The notes: a model not told the origin generated them from the letters alone. DNA of 64,000 bases from Mesorhizobium sp. NBSH29 (GCF_015500055.1 NZ_CP045492.1:1002501-1066500); one strand, 5' to 3'. Shown: positions 1 to 8,756, counted from the first letter of the stretch. Translations and numbers: made by a program.

Positions 1-979
1 AGTCAATGGCGGCGGCGGCGTGATGCTGAATGACCAGCAGGATGTCGAAACCATCCGGACCATCTGCGCCGCCCATGCTCGCTTTGGCACCACGGCCCTT
101 TTGCCAACGCTGATCACCGACACGCCAGAAATCACCCGCGCTGCCGTTGCAGCCGGTGTCGAGGCCGCCCGCCAGAACGTACCGGGCTTTCTCGGTCTCC
201 ACCTCGAAGGGCCGCACCTTTCGCTGGCGCGCAAAGGCGCTCATGACCCGTCCCTGATCCGCCCGATGCAAGCCGCAGACGAAGCCATGCTGGTGGCAGC
301 GCGGCAATCACTGCCCAACCTGTTGACCACCATCGCGCCCGAATCCGTGACGCCCCAGCAGGTAGCCGGCCTCGCCGGCGCTGGCATTATCGTCAGCCTT
401 GGCCACAGCGATGCCGGTGCGCATGCAGCCTTTGCCTATGCCAAAGCCGGGGCCACCGTCGCCACCCATTTGTTCAACGCGATGAGCCCAATCGGCAACC
501 GTGAACCAGGGCTTGCCGGCGCGGCCATCGCCTGCGCGACGCTGAATGCCGGCATCATCGCCGACGGCATCCATGTTGATGCCGAGACAATGGGGATCGC
601 GCTCCGCGCCAAGCGCCATCCGGGAAGGATATTCCTGGTCACCGACGCGATGGCCACGATCGGCACCGACATGACCGAATTTACGCTCAACGGTCGCACC
701 ATCACCCGCGCCAACGGCGGCCTGCGCCTCGCTGACGGAACATTGGCAGGCGCTGATCTCGATATGATTTCCGCAGTTCGTTTCGTAGTCGAAACAATCG
801 GCCTGCCGCTGGACGAAGCGCTGCGCATGGCCTCGCTCTATCCAGCCCAGGCCATGGGCGTCGATGCCCTTTTTGGTCAGCTTGCCTCTGGCTCTAGAGC
901 CGACATCGTGCATGTGGGCGAAGGTCTTGACGTTCGCGGCGTGTGGATTGGCGGCGATGCGGTTTTTCCAGCCGCATAA
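1..979 (+). CDS. nagA: N-acetylglucosamine-6-phosphate deacetylase (5' end outside window)
   Basis: Only the 3' part is visible. The frame is open to the window edge, and the first residues (VNGGGGV) are a conserved early-strand motif normally near residue 60, so about 55-60 residues are missing. The enzyme removes acetate from N-acetylglucosamine-6-phosphate in the cytoplasm, feeding amino-sugar and cell-wall recycling. Amidohydrolase landmarks are present: HLEGPH (metal Glu), LGHSDA and ATHLFNAM (metal His residues) and VTDAM (catalytic Asp). It converges on phnN with a 12-bp gap. Nothing downstream is related to amino sugars, so any nag operon must lie upstream of the window. Identification is secure from the motif order. 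Confidence 0.93.
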   Translation, partial: VNGGGGVMLNDQQDVETIRTICAAHARFGTTALLPTLITDTPEITRAAVAAGVEAARQNVPGFLGLHLEGPHLSLARKGAHDPSLIRPMQAADEAMLVAARQSLPNLLTTIAPESVTPQQVAGLAGAGIIVSLGHSDAGAHAAFAYAKAGATVATHLFNAMSPIGNREPGLAGAAIACATLNAGIIADGIHVDAETMGIALRAKRHPGRIFLVTDAMATIGTDMTEFTLNGRTITRANGGLRLADGTLAGADLDMISAVRFVVETIGLPLDEALRMASLYPAQAMGVDALFGQLASGSRADIVHVGEGLDVRGVWIGGDAVFPAA

Positions 980-991
980 AGCGGCAGCGAG

Positions 992-1618
992 TCAAACCAT
1001 TCCGCCGAGATCAGCGTGGGCAATGGCCTTGCGCAGAATGGCGACAAACTTTTCGCCTGCAATCTCGGGCGCGCCGCTATTGTCGAGGGTGATGACATCG
1101 GCAGCCCGGTCGATTTCTGCGGCCCGCGCCAGTCGCGCCAAAACGTCGCCCCGCGATTCCCGACCACGCGCCGAAAGCCTCTCGGCCAGCACCTCGCGGT
1201 CGGCAGTGATTTCAATCACCGCGATATCCGTATAGCGCAGCCGCAAAGCCGGTAACGCACCGCGCGACAGATTGGCGACGGCGACGCGGCCATGGGCGAT
1301 GGTCTGGTCGACGCTCGATGGCAAGCCGTATTTCAAACCGTGTGCCGCCCAGGATAGCGCGAACGCGCCCGCTGCTTCAGCGACATCAAAATCGGCATCC
1401 GTCAGGCTGTCATGATCTTCGGTCGAGGCATCGCTCGGGCGGGTGACCACACGGCGGACGAAATCAACATCGCCATCAACGCCGAGCGCCGCCCGCGCAA
1501 AGTCGATAATGGTGTCCTTGCCGGCCCCGCTGGGACCGACCACCGCAACAAAAACACCGCCGCGTACCGGAAAATCAGGGCCGGCGATCTCACGCTCGAT
1601 CAGCGCGGATACCATCAT
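992..1618 (-). CDS. phnN: Ribose 1,5-bisphosphate phosphokinase PhnN
   Basis: The product phosphorylates ribose 1,5-bisphosphate to PRPP, the last step of the carbon-phosphorus lyase pathway. The 208-residue protein has a P-loop near residues 28-36 (GPSGAGKDT) typical of the guanylate-kinase-like PhnN family, and is slightly longer than the roughly 185-residue E. coli enzyme because of an N-terminal extension. Its start overlaps the phnM stop codon by 4 bp (ATGA), so translational coupling is likely. It is the last gene of the phnC-to-phnN transcription unit and converges on nagA. The first two codons are both ATG, so the start could be one codon later. Confidence 0.93.
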   Translation of the reverse strand: MMVSALIEREIAGPDFPVRGGVFVAVVGPSGAGKDTIIDFARAALGVDGDVDFVRRVVTRPSDASTEDHDSLTDADFDVAEAAGAFALSWAAHGLKYGLPSSVDQTIAHGRVAVANLSRGALPALRLRYTDIAVIEITADREVLAERLSARGRESRGDVLARLARAAEIDRAADVITLDNSGAPEIAGEKFVAILRKAIAHADLGGMV

Positions 1619-2751
1619 GCGACACGGCGTCCTTCGCGCCAGACGGTGCGGACCACCGGAATGTGTTCATCAAGTCGTACCCGCACCATATCAGCGCGGC
1701 GGCCAATCTCGATCTGTCCGCGATCATGCAGACCCACCGCCTCGGCCGGATTTTTCGAGACCATCGCGACTGCCTGCGGCAGTGAAACAGCATCCACCAC
1801 TTCACTGAGGAAGAATGCCGACTGGATAAGGCTGAAGGGAATGTAATCCGACGAAAGAATATCCAGCATGCCGCCTTCGGCCAGCGTGCGCGCCGACACA
1901 TTGCCCGAATGCGAACCGCCGCGCACCACATTGGGCGCGCCCATCAGGACGCCAAGGCCTGCATCCTTGGACGCCTTGGCCGCGGCAGCTGTCGTTGGGA
2001 ATTCGGCCACGCGGATGCCCTGTGCAATCGCCTCATCGACATGTTCGACCGTTGCATCATCATGGCTGGCCAGAATGATGCCGCGTGCATTGCAGGCTTG
2101 TGCGATGGCCGCACGGTTGACCGGCGAGTTGGCTTCTGATTCTGCGATGCGGCGTTCGCAGAAGGCTGCAAACACATCGTCCGACATCTTCTGCTTGCCC
2201 TTATAATAAACGGCATAGGCCTCCAGCGAAGTGAATTGCCGCTGGCCGGGCGCATGGTCCATCAGCGAGGCAAGGCGCACGCGCTCATCGCCATCAAAGA
2301 GCGCAAAACCTTCCAGACAATCAGGTGCTGAAACTTCGCAGCGCAGATGAATGAAATGGTCTGCGCGCAGGCGGTCCTTGCGCACACTGTCTTCAATGGC
2401 GTCGGCCAGATGGCGCATCTCTTCGGCGCGCATGTCTGCATCGCCGTCCAGGCCGACCCGCAGCGCGTCAAACACCGTGGTGATCCCAGCGGTGGCGACT
2501 TGCGCATCATGGGCAAGCACAGCTGCAATTGGGTTCCAGCGCACGCGCGGGCGCGGCGCGTAATGGCCTTCCAGATGGTCTGTGTGCAGCTCTACCAGAC
2601 CGGGGATGAGAAAATCCCCATCCATGTCTTCGCCCTGCGCGGAGATCGCGGAAATGTCGCAGATCTTTCCGTCGCGGATCTGCACAGTTCCATGAATTAC
2701 TTCATCTGCCAGCACGATGCGGGCATTGGTCAAAACGGTCTCGATAGGCAT
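1615..2751 (-). CDS. phnM: Alpha-D-ribose 1-methylphosphonate 5-triphosphate diphosphatase PhnM
   Basis: PhnM removes pyrophosphate from ribose 1-phosphonate 5-triphosphate after phosphonate has been loaded onto ribose, producing the substrate of PhnJ. The start at 2751 (MPIETVLTNARIV) gives 378 residues, the same length as the E. coli protein; the longer open frame upstream runs into the preceding gene and is unlikely to be translated. Amidohydrolase metal-site motifs are visible (HTDHLEGH and ASHDDATVEH). The gene starts 5 bp after the stop codon of the 2H phosphoesterase and overlaps phnN by 4 bp, so the three form one tightly packed unit. Confidence 0.94.
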   Translation of the reverse strand: MPIETVLTNARIVLADEVIHGTVQIRDGKICDISAISAQGEDMDGDFLIPGLVELHTDHLEGHYAPRPRVRWNPIAAVLAHDAQVATAGITTVFDALRVGLDGDADMRAEEMRHLADAIEDSVRKDRLRADHFIHLRCEVSAPDCLEGFALFDGDERVRLASLMDHAPGQRQFTSLEAYAVYYKGKQKMSDDVFAAFCERRIAESEANSPVNRAAIAQACNARGIILASHDDATVEHVDEAIAQGIRVAEFPTTAAAAKASKDAGLGVLMGAPNVVRGGSHSGNVSARTLAEGGMLDILSSDYIPFSLIQSAFFLSEVVDAVSLPQAVAMVSKNPAEAVGLHDRGQIEIGRRADMVRVRLDEHIPVVRTVWREGRRVA

Positions 2752-2755
2752 TTCG

Positions 2756-3463
2756 TCAAGCAGTCTTTCTGGCGCGGTCTCGGCCAAGCGGATGATAGGA
2801 CATAACTTCAAAGGGTGCGCCCGGCTCTGCTTCAACGAAAAGCGCCAGACCATCTACCGGCACAGGCTCATCAAGCACGGGACCGAAGAAATCTTCGATC
2901 GCCTGCGCGATACGCGGCGCGTCGGCCTCGCCCGCACGGCCTGAAAGGGTCATGTGAAAGCGGAACGCCTCGAACACATAGGGATAGCCCCATTGATGGA
3001 GATTACGAAACTCCTGCGGCTTGAGCGAATCCGGGCTGCGACGCGCCATCTCGGTATCTGACAAAGGCGCCCGAAAACGCTCGAAAGCGACGACAACATC
3101 ATCGGCAAAACGGTTGAGCTGAGGCAGCGGGCTTTCCGGTACCAGTGCAAAGAAGCCATCCAGCTGGCGAATGACCAGACGCGGGATGGAAAAAGCCGGC
3201 ATGTTTGCAGAAAAAACGTCCAGCGACTTGGTCAGGCTGGCTTGCGTTTCCCCGGCAGCCAGAGAAAACGGCGCCTTGAGCGTTGCGTGAAAACCATAGC
3301 GGCGGGCAGCGGCAGTGTGAAACGCGATCTCAGCCGGTGAGAGCCGCCCAATCGCGGGCGCAGGCGCCGTCACGCCGGTAAAAGCGTCTCTGCCAAGCCA
3401 GTTTGCGGCCACGCGTGTCAGCGGGTCATCGCGGTCTGGGGTGAAATAAATTGCGTAACGCAT
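2756..3463 (-). CDS. DUF1045 2H-phosphoesterase-like phosphonate metabolism protein
   Basis: This 235-residue protein carries the two histidine motifs of the 2H phosphoesterase superfamily, HATL at residues 59-62 and HMTL at residues 170-173. Family members open cyclic phosphates or ligate nucleic acid ends. The family is known from phosphonate clusters (DUF1045) but I know of no proven reaction for it. It lies between the phosphonate permease genes and phnM. No PhnP-like metallo-beta-lactamase gene is present in the locus, so it is the natural candidate to hydrolyse 5-phosphoribosyl 1,2-cyclic phosphate to ribose 1,5-bisphosphate. Family assignment is firm; the reaction is inference. Confidence 0.85.
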   Translation of the reverse strand: MRYAIYFTPDRDDPLTRVAANWLGRDAFTGVTAPAPAIGRLSPAEIAFHTAAARRYGFHATLKAPFSLAAGETQASLTKSLDVFSANMPAFSIPRLVIRQLDGFFALVPESPLPQLNRFADDVVVAFERFRAPLSDTEMARRSPDSLKPQEFRNLHQWGYPYVFEAFRFHMTLSGRAGEADAPRIAQAIEDFFGPVLDEPVPVDGLALFVEAEPGAPFEVMSYHPLGRDRARKTA

Positions 3464-3565
3464 GAATCAGATCCTTCGCCGACGTCTTAGCTAGGCGATT
3501 TGCATGACAGATTGACGAAGCAGGCCCACGATTCTTACCGAACCGAACATGCTTCCATCAGCCTA

Positions 3566-4933
3566 TCAGTGCATCGCGCCCCCGATAAGACGTTTGCGGA
3601 GTTTGGATGAAATCGTATCAAAAACAAAGACGACGATGAGAATGAGGATGACCATATAGAACACATTGGCCCAGTTGGAATTGGTGCGCATGGCCTCCCA
3701 CAGTTTGAGACCGATGCCACCGGCACCCACAGCCCCGATAATGGTGGCAGAGCGGGTGTTGGATTCCCAGAAATAGAGCGACTGGGACAAAAGCACCGGC
3801 AGCACCTGCGGCACCACGCCATAACGCTGCACCAAAACAGGTGCCGCACCAACAGAGCGGATGCCTTCGCGTTGCTTGTCGTCGATGTTTTCCAGCGCTT
3901 CTGAGTAGAGTTTGCCGAAAGTGCCTGTGTCGGTGAAGAAGATTGCCGAGATGCCGGCCAGCGGCCCCGGACCAAAGGCGCGGGTGAAGAACAGCGCCCA
4001 GATCAGCATATCGACAGAGCGCAGAAAGTCGAAGAAGCGCTTCAAAACCTGATTGACCGGGCGGTTGCGGGTGATGTTGCGCGCGGCCAGAAACGCCAGA
4101 GGAAATGCGACAATGGAGGCAAACAGCGTGCCGACAAAGGCCATGACGATGGTTTGCAACAGTTTGACCCACACATCGCCATGCTGCCAATTCGCATTGT
4201 TCCAGATATTATCCCAGGCCAGAGCTGCATTGGACATTTGCGGCTTGATGCGCACATCGCTCATCATCAGCGAAAATACTTCGCCGGCTGACTTTCCCCA
4301 GAAGGGTGAATTGCCATCGAACACAAAGTTTTCCCAGCCAATGAAGCGCTGGCGGATTTTGACTTCATCAGCCTCAATATCTGCCTGACCGGAAAAGCCG
4401 AACGCCACATTTATCTTGCCGCCCGGTTCGCGCTGGGTTGCCCAGACAGGCAATGGCCCCCGCGCGGTGACGCTTTGATCATACACAATGTCTGCGATAA
4501 GCGTTTCGGTGCCGTGACGAACGGTAACAATCTGAGGCGTCACAGAAATCTGGCTCTCCGCGATGCTGAATTCGGCGCTTTCGCCGGTGCCGGGCTTATC
4601 TGCCGGGCCTTGGGCTATTGAAACCCATTCTGGCTGGCGCTCAGAATTATGGGTGGCGAAACGTGCATAACCGACCTGTACCTTGCCATCGCGGAATTTG
4701 GCCGTTGGCCGCACTTCATAGGAAATCCAGTCTGCCAGATAGGTGCTGGCAATATTCCAATTGCCAGCAGCCAGAACGGCACCGACGGAAAAGAACCACC
4801 ATGCAAAAACCAGATAGGCGATGATGCCAGAAGTGACCAACCAGCCGATGAAAAGCTTTTTGGTGGAACCGGCAAACACGGCCGGATGGCGGTTTGAGAT
4901 GGCGTCAATTTCTGCTGCGGACATGGCGGCCAT
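3566..4933 (-). CDS. phnE: Phosphonate/phosphate ABC transporter permease (long PhnE)
   Basis: This is an inner-membrane permease of the PhnCDE importer. The C-terminal half (from about residue 255) contains the usual permease core, including the coupling segment with EGIRSVGA and a GAVGAGGIGLKLWE motif matching other PhnE proteins. At 455 residues it is much longer than ordinary PhnE (about 260-320): one membrane segment near residues 29-52 is followed by roughly 200 mostly soluble residues before the permease core. Two different PhnE subunits side by side match the phoCDET arrangement known in Sinorhizobium. It begins 3 bp after the stop codon of the first permease. Confidence 0.9.
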   Translation of the reverse strand: MAAMSAAEIDAISNRHPAVFAGSTKKLFIGWLVTSGIIAYLVFAWWFFSVGAVLAAGNWNIASTYLADWISYEVRPTAKFRDGKVQVGYARFATHNSERQPEWVSIAQGPADKPGTGESAEFSIAESQISVTPQIVTVRHGTETLIADIVYDQSVTARGPLPVWATQREPGGKINVAFGFSGQADIEADEVKIRQRFIGWENFVFDGNSPFWGKSAGEVFSLMMSDVRIKPQMSNAALAWDNIWNNANWQHGDVWVKLLQTIVMAFVGTLFASIVAFPLAFLAARNITRNRPVNQVLKRFFDFLRSVDMLIWALFFTRAFGPGPLAGISAIFFTDTGTFGKLYSEALENIDDKQREGIRSVGAAPVLVQRYGVVPQVLPVLLSQSLYFWESNTRSATIIGAVGAGGIGLKLWEAMRTNSNWANVFYMVILILIVVFVFDTISSKLRKRLIGGAMH

Positions 4934-4935
4934 GA

Positions 4936-5901
4936 TTAATCTCCCCGCCCGAATGCAAAGGCCTGTTCGCCAACCAGTTTCTTGCGCAGCCAGGCCGAAA
5001 ACTGATCGACGGCAATGATCGTGAGCAGCAAGAGAAATATGATGGCGAGTGTCTTGGCTTCATGGTTGCGGCTGATCGACAGGCGCAGGGTCTCGCCAAT
5101 GCCGCCGCCGCCAACAGCACCGATGATGGTGGAGGCGCGAACATTGATTTCCAGCCGCAGCAACCCGTAGCTGATGAAGTTGGGCATGACTTGCGGCACA
5201 ATGCCGAACCACACACGTTCTGGCCAATTGGCGCCTGATGCGCGCAAGCCCTCATCGGCGCGCATGTCAGCATTTTCCACCACTTCAAAGAACATCTTGC
5301 CCAGCGCGCCGACGGTATGGATGGAGACCGCGATCATGGCCGGAATGGCGCCGAGCGACAGGACTGCCAGAAAGAAGCCGGCGATCACGATCTCTGGAAA
5401 GGCACGCAGCACTTCCAGAAAGCGGCGCACGAAGAAGCGCAGCCAGCGCTGGGTGACCATATTGGATGCGGCAAGGAAACAGAGCAGGAAACCGATCACA
5501 AAACCCAAAATGGTAGAGACCAGCGCAATATTGATGGTTTCCAGCATTTTGTAGACATATTCGGGCATGTAGAACGCCCCAAAGAGATAGACCCGGCCTT
5601 CGGGGTAATCGAATTTCAGGCTGCCATCGGCATAGGGCGATGGCAGGTCAAACAAAGCGCGCCAGACTTCCCATCCGTCGCGGGGAACCAATTGGTCGAG
5701 AAAATCAAAAAGATGCGGCAGGCGATCAAAAAACTTGCCGGCATTGCTGTCATTGGCGAACCACAACGAACCCGCCAGCGCGACCAGCAGAAACGCCACG
5801 CTGCCTAATGTGTAGAGCCGGCGCGTATTGGCAAGTTCACGCCAATGGCGTTCAACAGCCAGGCCGGTTTCAGACAATTTGGTGGTGGCAATGGCGCTCA
5901 T
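4936..5901 (-). CDS. phnE: Phosphonate/phosphate ABC transporter permease
   Basis: This is the first of two inner-membrane permeases of the phosphonate importer. The start at 5901 (MSAIATTKLSE) gives 321 residues and excludes an arginine-rich upstream extension. An N-terminal membrane segment lies around residues 35-55, and the permease core contains EGLRASGANWPERVWFG and GAVGGGGIGE, the PhnE coupling and C-terminal motifs. It follows phnD by about 60 bp and is followed at 3 bp by the long permease. The two subunits probably form a heterodimer served by one PhnC ATPase. Confidence 0.92.
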   Translation of the reverse strand: MSAIATTKLSETGLAVERHWRELANTRRLYTLGSVAFLLVALAGSLWFANDSNAGKFFDRLPHLFDFLDQLVPRDGWEVWRALFDLPSPYADGSLKFDYPEGRVYLFGAFYMPEYVYKMLETINIALVSTILGFVIGFLLCFLAASNMVTQRWLRFFVRRFLEVLRAFPEIVIAGFFLAVLSLGAIPAMIAVSIHTVGALGKMFFEVVENADMRADEGLRASGANWPERVWFGIVPQVMPNFISYGLLRLEINVRASTIIGAVGGGGIGETLRLSISRNHEAKTLAIIFLLLLTIIAVDQFSAWLRKKLVGEQAFAFGRGD

Positions 5902-5962
5902 GATACTCTTTGCACGTGTCAATGCTGCGCCGCCTGAACGGCGACGCAGCATTTAAGAAGTG

Positions 5963-6874
5963 TTACGAACCGATCTGCGCCTTACGGGCGTCGATGATTG
6001 GCTGGTAGAATTCAGGCGTCACTTCCGTGTAGCCCTTGAAATCGCCGCCCTGAATGGCCGAGAAACATTCTGGGTCGCTCTCTGGAAGGTTCTTCATGAA
6101 TTCTGCGAACTTGGTCTTGATGCCTGCATCAAGCGTCGAGCGCACAACGATTGGACCGTTCGGGATCAAGGGCGACTGCCAGATTTCCGTGAGGTCGTCC
6201 ATGTCGAGAATGCCCTTGTCGACCATCTTGCGAAGATTGCCGGAGGTGTAGCCATCCTTGAATTCGCCAACGCCCGAACCCCAGGTCGTGCCGACATCGA
6301 AATTGCCCTTGAGCACTTCAAGAACGAGGTTTTCGTGGCCGCCGCCAAAACCGGTTTCAGCCACATAATCTTTCACCGCAACGCCGCCGAGATCCTTTGG
6401 CAGGGCTGTGACTGGAATGAGGTAGCCCGATGTTGAATCGGCATCCGCATAGCCGAGCTTCTTGCCCTTGATGTCTTCCAGCTTGGTGATGCCGGAATCC
6501 TTGCGGGCAACCATGATCGAGTGATAGCCGGTCGCGCCATCGGTCTGAACCGTGGTCAGGATTGGCTCAACCGCATCCTTGTTCTGCAGGTAGATTTTGG
6601 CATAGCCGGACGCGCCAAGCTCTGCGTAATCCAAGGTGCCGCCGAGAAGGCCCTGAATGGTGCCATCATAATCAGCTGCTGGGAAAAGCGATACTTTTTC
6701 CACGCCGATAGCGGCTGGAAGCTTGTCAATCATGCATTGAAAATTGCGCAGACGATCTGCTTCGTTCTCACCGCCGATGATGCCGACGCGAAAATCTTTA
6801 AGGTCTTCTGCTTGAGCAGTACCGATTGCCAGCACGGCAAGCGACACGGCGGCGAAAAGTGCTTTCTTGAGCAT
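5963..6874 (-). CDS. phnD: Phosphonate/phosphate ABC transporter substrate-binding protein
   Basis: PhnD is the periplasmic receptor of the importer. The start at 6874 (MLKKALFAAV) gives 303 residues with a clear signal peptide: two lysines, a hydrophobic core, and an AQA-ED cleavage site at about residue 22. The mature part has the type-2 periplasmic binding fold of PhnD/PtxB proteins (GGENEADRLRNF, YHSIMVARKDSG, TTWGSGVGEFK). It lies 74 bp downstream of phnC, a larger gap than elsewhere in the operon, which is common before a highly expressed binding protein. Confidence 0.94.
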   Translation of the reverse strand: MLKKALFAAVSLAVLAIGTAQAEDLKDFRVGIIGGENEADRLRNFQCMIDKLPAAIGVEKVSLFPAADYDGTIQGLLGGTLDYAELGASGYAKIYLQNKDAVEPILTTVQTDGATGYHSIMVARKDSGITKLEDIKGKKLGYADADSTSGYLIPVTALPKDLGGVAVKDYVAETGFGGGHENLVLEVLKGNFDVGTTWGSGVGEFKDGYTSGNLRKMVDKGILDMDDLTEIWQSPLIPNGPIVVRSTLDAGIKTKFAEFMKNLPESDPECFSAIQGGDFKGYTEVTPEFYQPIIDARKAQIGS

Positions 6875-6948
6875 GATGTCTCTCCTGTTGATCCGGCCTT
6901 TGCCGGCTTGGCTGACAGCCCGTGACGCGGGCAAGACGATCCCGGTGG

Positions 6949-7800
6949 TTAGAGCCGCTCGAGCGCAGGCTCCAATGGGCCGGATGATGCAGATACCCTG
7001 ACCGCCGCTGGTGTGCGGATTGCGGTTGAGGTGATGGATTCAGAAATTTCGTTGCCCTCGCCATCAGCGCCATAGACCATGCGCACGGCCTCACGCGTCA
7101 GCTCTTCGGGCGGGCCGTCAAAGACAACCCTGCCCGCAGCCATACCGATGACGCGATTGCAATATTGGCGTGCCGTATCGAGCGTATGGAGATTGGTGAT
7201 GACGGTGATGCCTTCGCGCAGATTGATGTCTTGCAGCGCGTCCATCACCACCTTGGCATTGAGTGGATCGAGAGAGGCAATCGGCTCATCGGCGAGGATC
7301 ATTTTCGGCTTCTGCATCAGCGCACGCGCAATGGCGACGCGCTGCTGCTGGCCGCCTGAAAGCGTGCCCGCGGCCTGAAGTGCAGTCTGCGGAATATCCA
7401 GCCGCTCAAGAGCTGCAATGGCTTGCGCCCGCTCTTCACGCGAAAAAATACCAAGAAGATTAAGCACGGTGGAGCGGTGGTTGAGCCGGCCAAGCAGAAC
7501 ATTGGTCAACACATCAAGACGCGGCACGAGATTGAACTGCTGGAAGATCATGGCGCAATCACGCTGCCAGCGGCGCAGCTGCGCGCCACGAATGCGTGAG
7601 ACATCCACACCATCAAACAGGATAGAGCCTTCGCTCGGATCAATGAGCCGGTTGATCATGCGCAGCAGCGTAGACTTGCCAGCACCAGAGCGCCCGATCA
7701 CGCCGACCATCTGGCCCTGCGGTATTTCCAGAACGACATTTCCGACAGCTGTGTTCTTGCCGAAGCGGCGCGATACATCGCGAATTTCGAGCATGGCCAT
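6949..7800 (-). CDS. phnC: Phosphonate/phosphate ABC transporter ATP-binding protein
   Basis: PhnC is the cytoplasmic ATPase of the PhnCDE importer. The 283 residues show Walker [10 protein letters not shown] at 36-44, Q-loop MIFQQFN near 84-90, signature LSGGQ at 147-151 and Walker B MILADEP at 167-173. The length fits the family, with a short C-terminal extension. It is the first gene of the transcription unit running to phnN, and a candidate Pho box ends about 56 bp upstream of its start. ATG codons at 7800 and 7794 are both possible starts. Confidence 0.94.
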   Translation of the reverse strand: MAMLEIRDVSRRFGKNTAVGNVVLEIPQGQMVGVIGRSGAGKSTLLRMINRLIDPSEGSILFDGVDVSRIRGAQLRRWQRDCAMIFQQFNLVPRLDVLTNVLLGRLNHRSTVLNLLGIFSREERAQAIAALERLDIPQTALQAAGTLSGGQQQRVAIARALMQKPKMILADEPIASLDPLNAKVVMDALQDINLREGITVITNLHTLDTARQYCNRVIGMAAGRVVFDGPPEELTREAVRMVYGADGEGNEISESITSTAIRTPAAVRVSASSGPLEPALERL

Positions 7801-7855
7801 TTTCCCTGCTGGCGCGGTTTAACCGCGTTCTCAAGGCATGCCCTAGAGTAGCTGC

Positions 7856-7895
7856 ATGAAGGGGCAATGTCGGTTCGATGTCAGTTTTGTTACAT
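7856..7895 (-). promoter_or_regulatory. Candidate Pho box upstream of phnC, four phased half-sites
   Basis: Read on the minus strand toward phnC there are four 7-base units at exact 11-bp spacing: ATGTAAC (7895-7889), CTGACAT (7884-7878), CCGACAT (7873-7867) and CCTTCAT (7862-7856), each pair separated by 4 bases. The PhoB half-site consensus is CTGTCAT with a 4-base spacer. The first three units match at 4, 6 and 5 of 7 positions and the last at 5 of 7. The phasing and position, 56 bp before the start codon, are what PhoB control of a phosphonate operon would require. Confidence 0.72.
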
Positions 7896-7988
7896 TCCCC
7901 AGTGCCTTCAAGGACAAAGGGAAATAGGCAAATGAATCAGCCATATTTCTTCTGAAACGCCTTTGTGGCCAATGCGCGAGAGACCGTT

Positions 7989-8411
7989 TCACGCGGCCCA
8001 CGGATCGAAGAGTTTGAGCCCGAAGCCATCAAAATCTTTGATATTGCGCGTCGCCAAGGTGAGATTGTTTGAAAAAGCCGTTGCTGCAATCAGGCCGTCC
8101 ATCGACGACAGTCCACGCCCACGCTGCTTCGCCTGCCCCATCAGATCTCCCCAGGCAAGCGCGACCATTTCGTTCACGGGCAAAATCCTGTGCTCGAAGC
8201 GCATTGGCAGGTCACGCGCCAGCCAATCGGCAAGCGCGCCTCGTTTGCGGCCGTCATCCATGAGGGCGACCCCGCGCCGGATTTCGGCGATCGACACAAC
8301 GCTGATGAAACAGCGATCTTCATCGAGACTGTCGAGCCACTCCAGAACCCTAGGTTCGGGAGCAGGCTTAGTCACTTCGGACAGGATATTGGTATCGAGA
8401 AGAAGCTTCAC
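7989..8411 (-). CDS. vapC: VapC-family PIN-domain toxin
   Basis: This 140-residue PIN-domain protein is a predicted RNase toxin. The acidic active-site residues are recognisable: Asp6 in LLLDTN, Glu in SIAEIRRG, Asp in SSMDGLIAATA and Asp in TRNIKDFDG. The start is GTG at 8411, overlapping the stop codon of the upstream antitoxin (GTGA), the usual toxin-antitoxin coupling. The pair sits between the two halves of the phosphonate locus, which is an accessory insertion relative to the pathway genes. It appears complete, with no frameshift. Confidence 0.9.
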   Translation of the reverse strand: MKLLLDTNILSEVTKPAPEPRVLEWLDSLDEDRCFISVVSIAEIRRGVALMDDGRKRGALADWLARDLPMRFEHRILPVNEMVALAWGDLMGQAKQRGRGLSSMDGLIAATAFSNNLTLATRNIKDFDGFGLKLFDPWAA

Positions 8412-8686
8412 AGGGGGAAATCACGCGGTTCGTCATCAAGCCGCGTGATGTCCAGATCAGTGCCGCGCAGCGGCGATGCCAGCAGAAATTCTGCAAGCGT
8501 TCCTTTGCGGGCCGTTTTGCGCTGCCATTCCTCCGCCGAGACCACAACTACGCTGGGTTTGCCATTGCGGGTAATGGTCTGAGGTGCGGACTGCGCGCGC
8601 TCAATAACCTCCGACAGCCGGGCTTTGGCTCCCGCGACAGTCCATTTGGTAACGTCCTTGGGTGCAGATAGCATAAGGGTATCCAT
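8408..8686 (-). CDS. Phd/YefM-family antitoxin
   Basis: This 92-residue protein resembles Phd/YefM antitoxins: WTVAGAKARLSEVIERAQ in the N-terminal DNA-binding half followed by the conserved TRNGKPSVVVVSAEEWQR. It should neutralise the adjacent PIN toxin and repress its own promoter. The start is uncertain: 8686 (MDTLMLSAPKD) is used, but ATG at 8692 and 8674 are possible. The long open frame further upstream lies antisense to the acyltransferase gene and is not coding. Upstream sequence contains TGACTAT and ATAGTGA in near-inverted arrangement around 8695, a possible autoregulatory operator. Confidence 0.85.
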   Translation of the reverse strand: MDTLMLSAPKDVTKWTVAGAKARLSEVIERAQSAPQTITRNGKPSVVVVSAEEWQRKTARKGTLAEFLLASPLRGTDLDITRLDDEPRDFPL

Positions 8687-8756
8687 GACCATTGTGACTA
8701 TCTTGACTATAGTGATTGTACCAACGGGCTGCAAGGACAGAAGGAAGAGGCTGTTA

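Noticed and set aside
980-991. nagA as part of the phosphonate pathway
   Set aside because: It is on the opposite strand and convergent with phnN, and its reaction has no place in C-P lyase chemistry.
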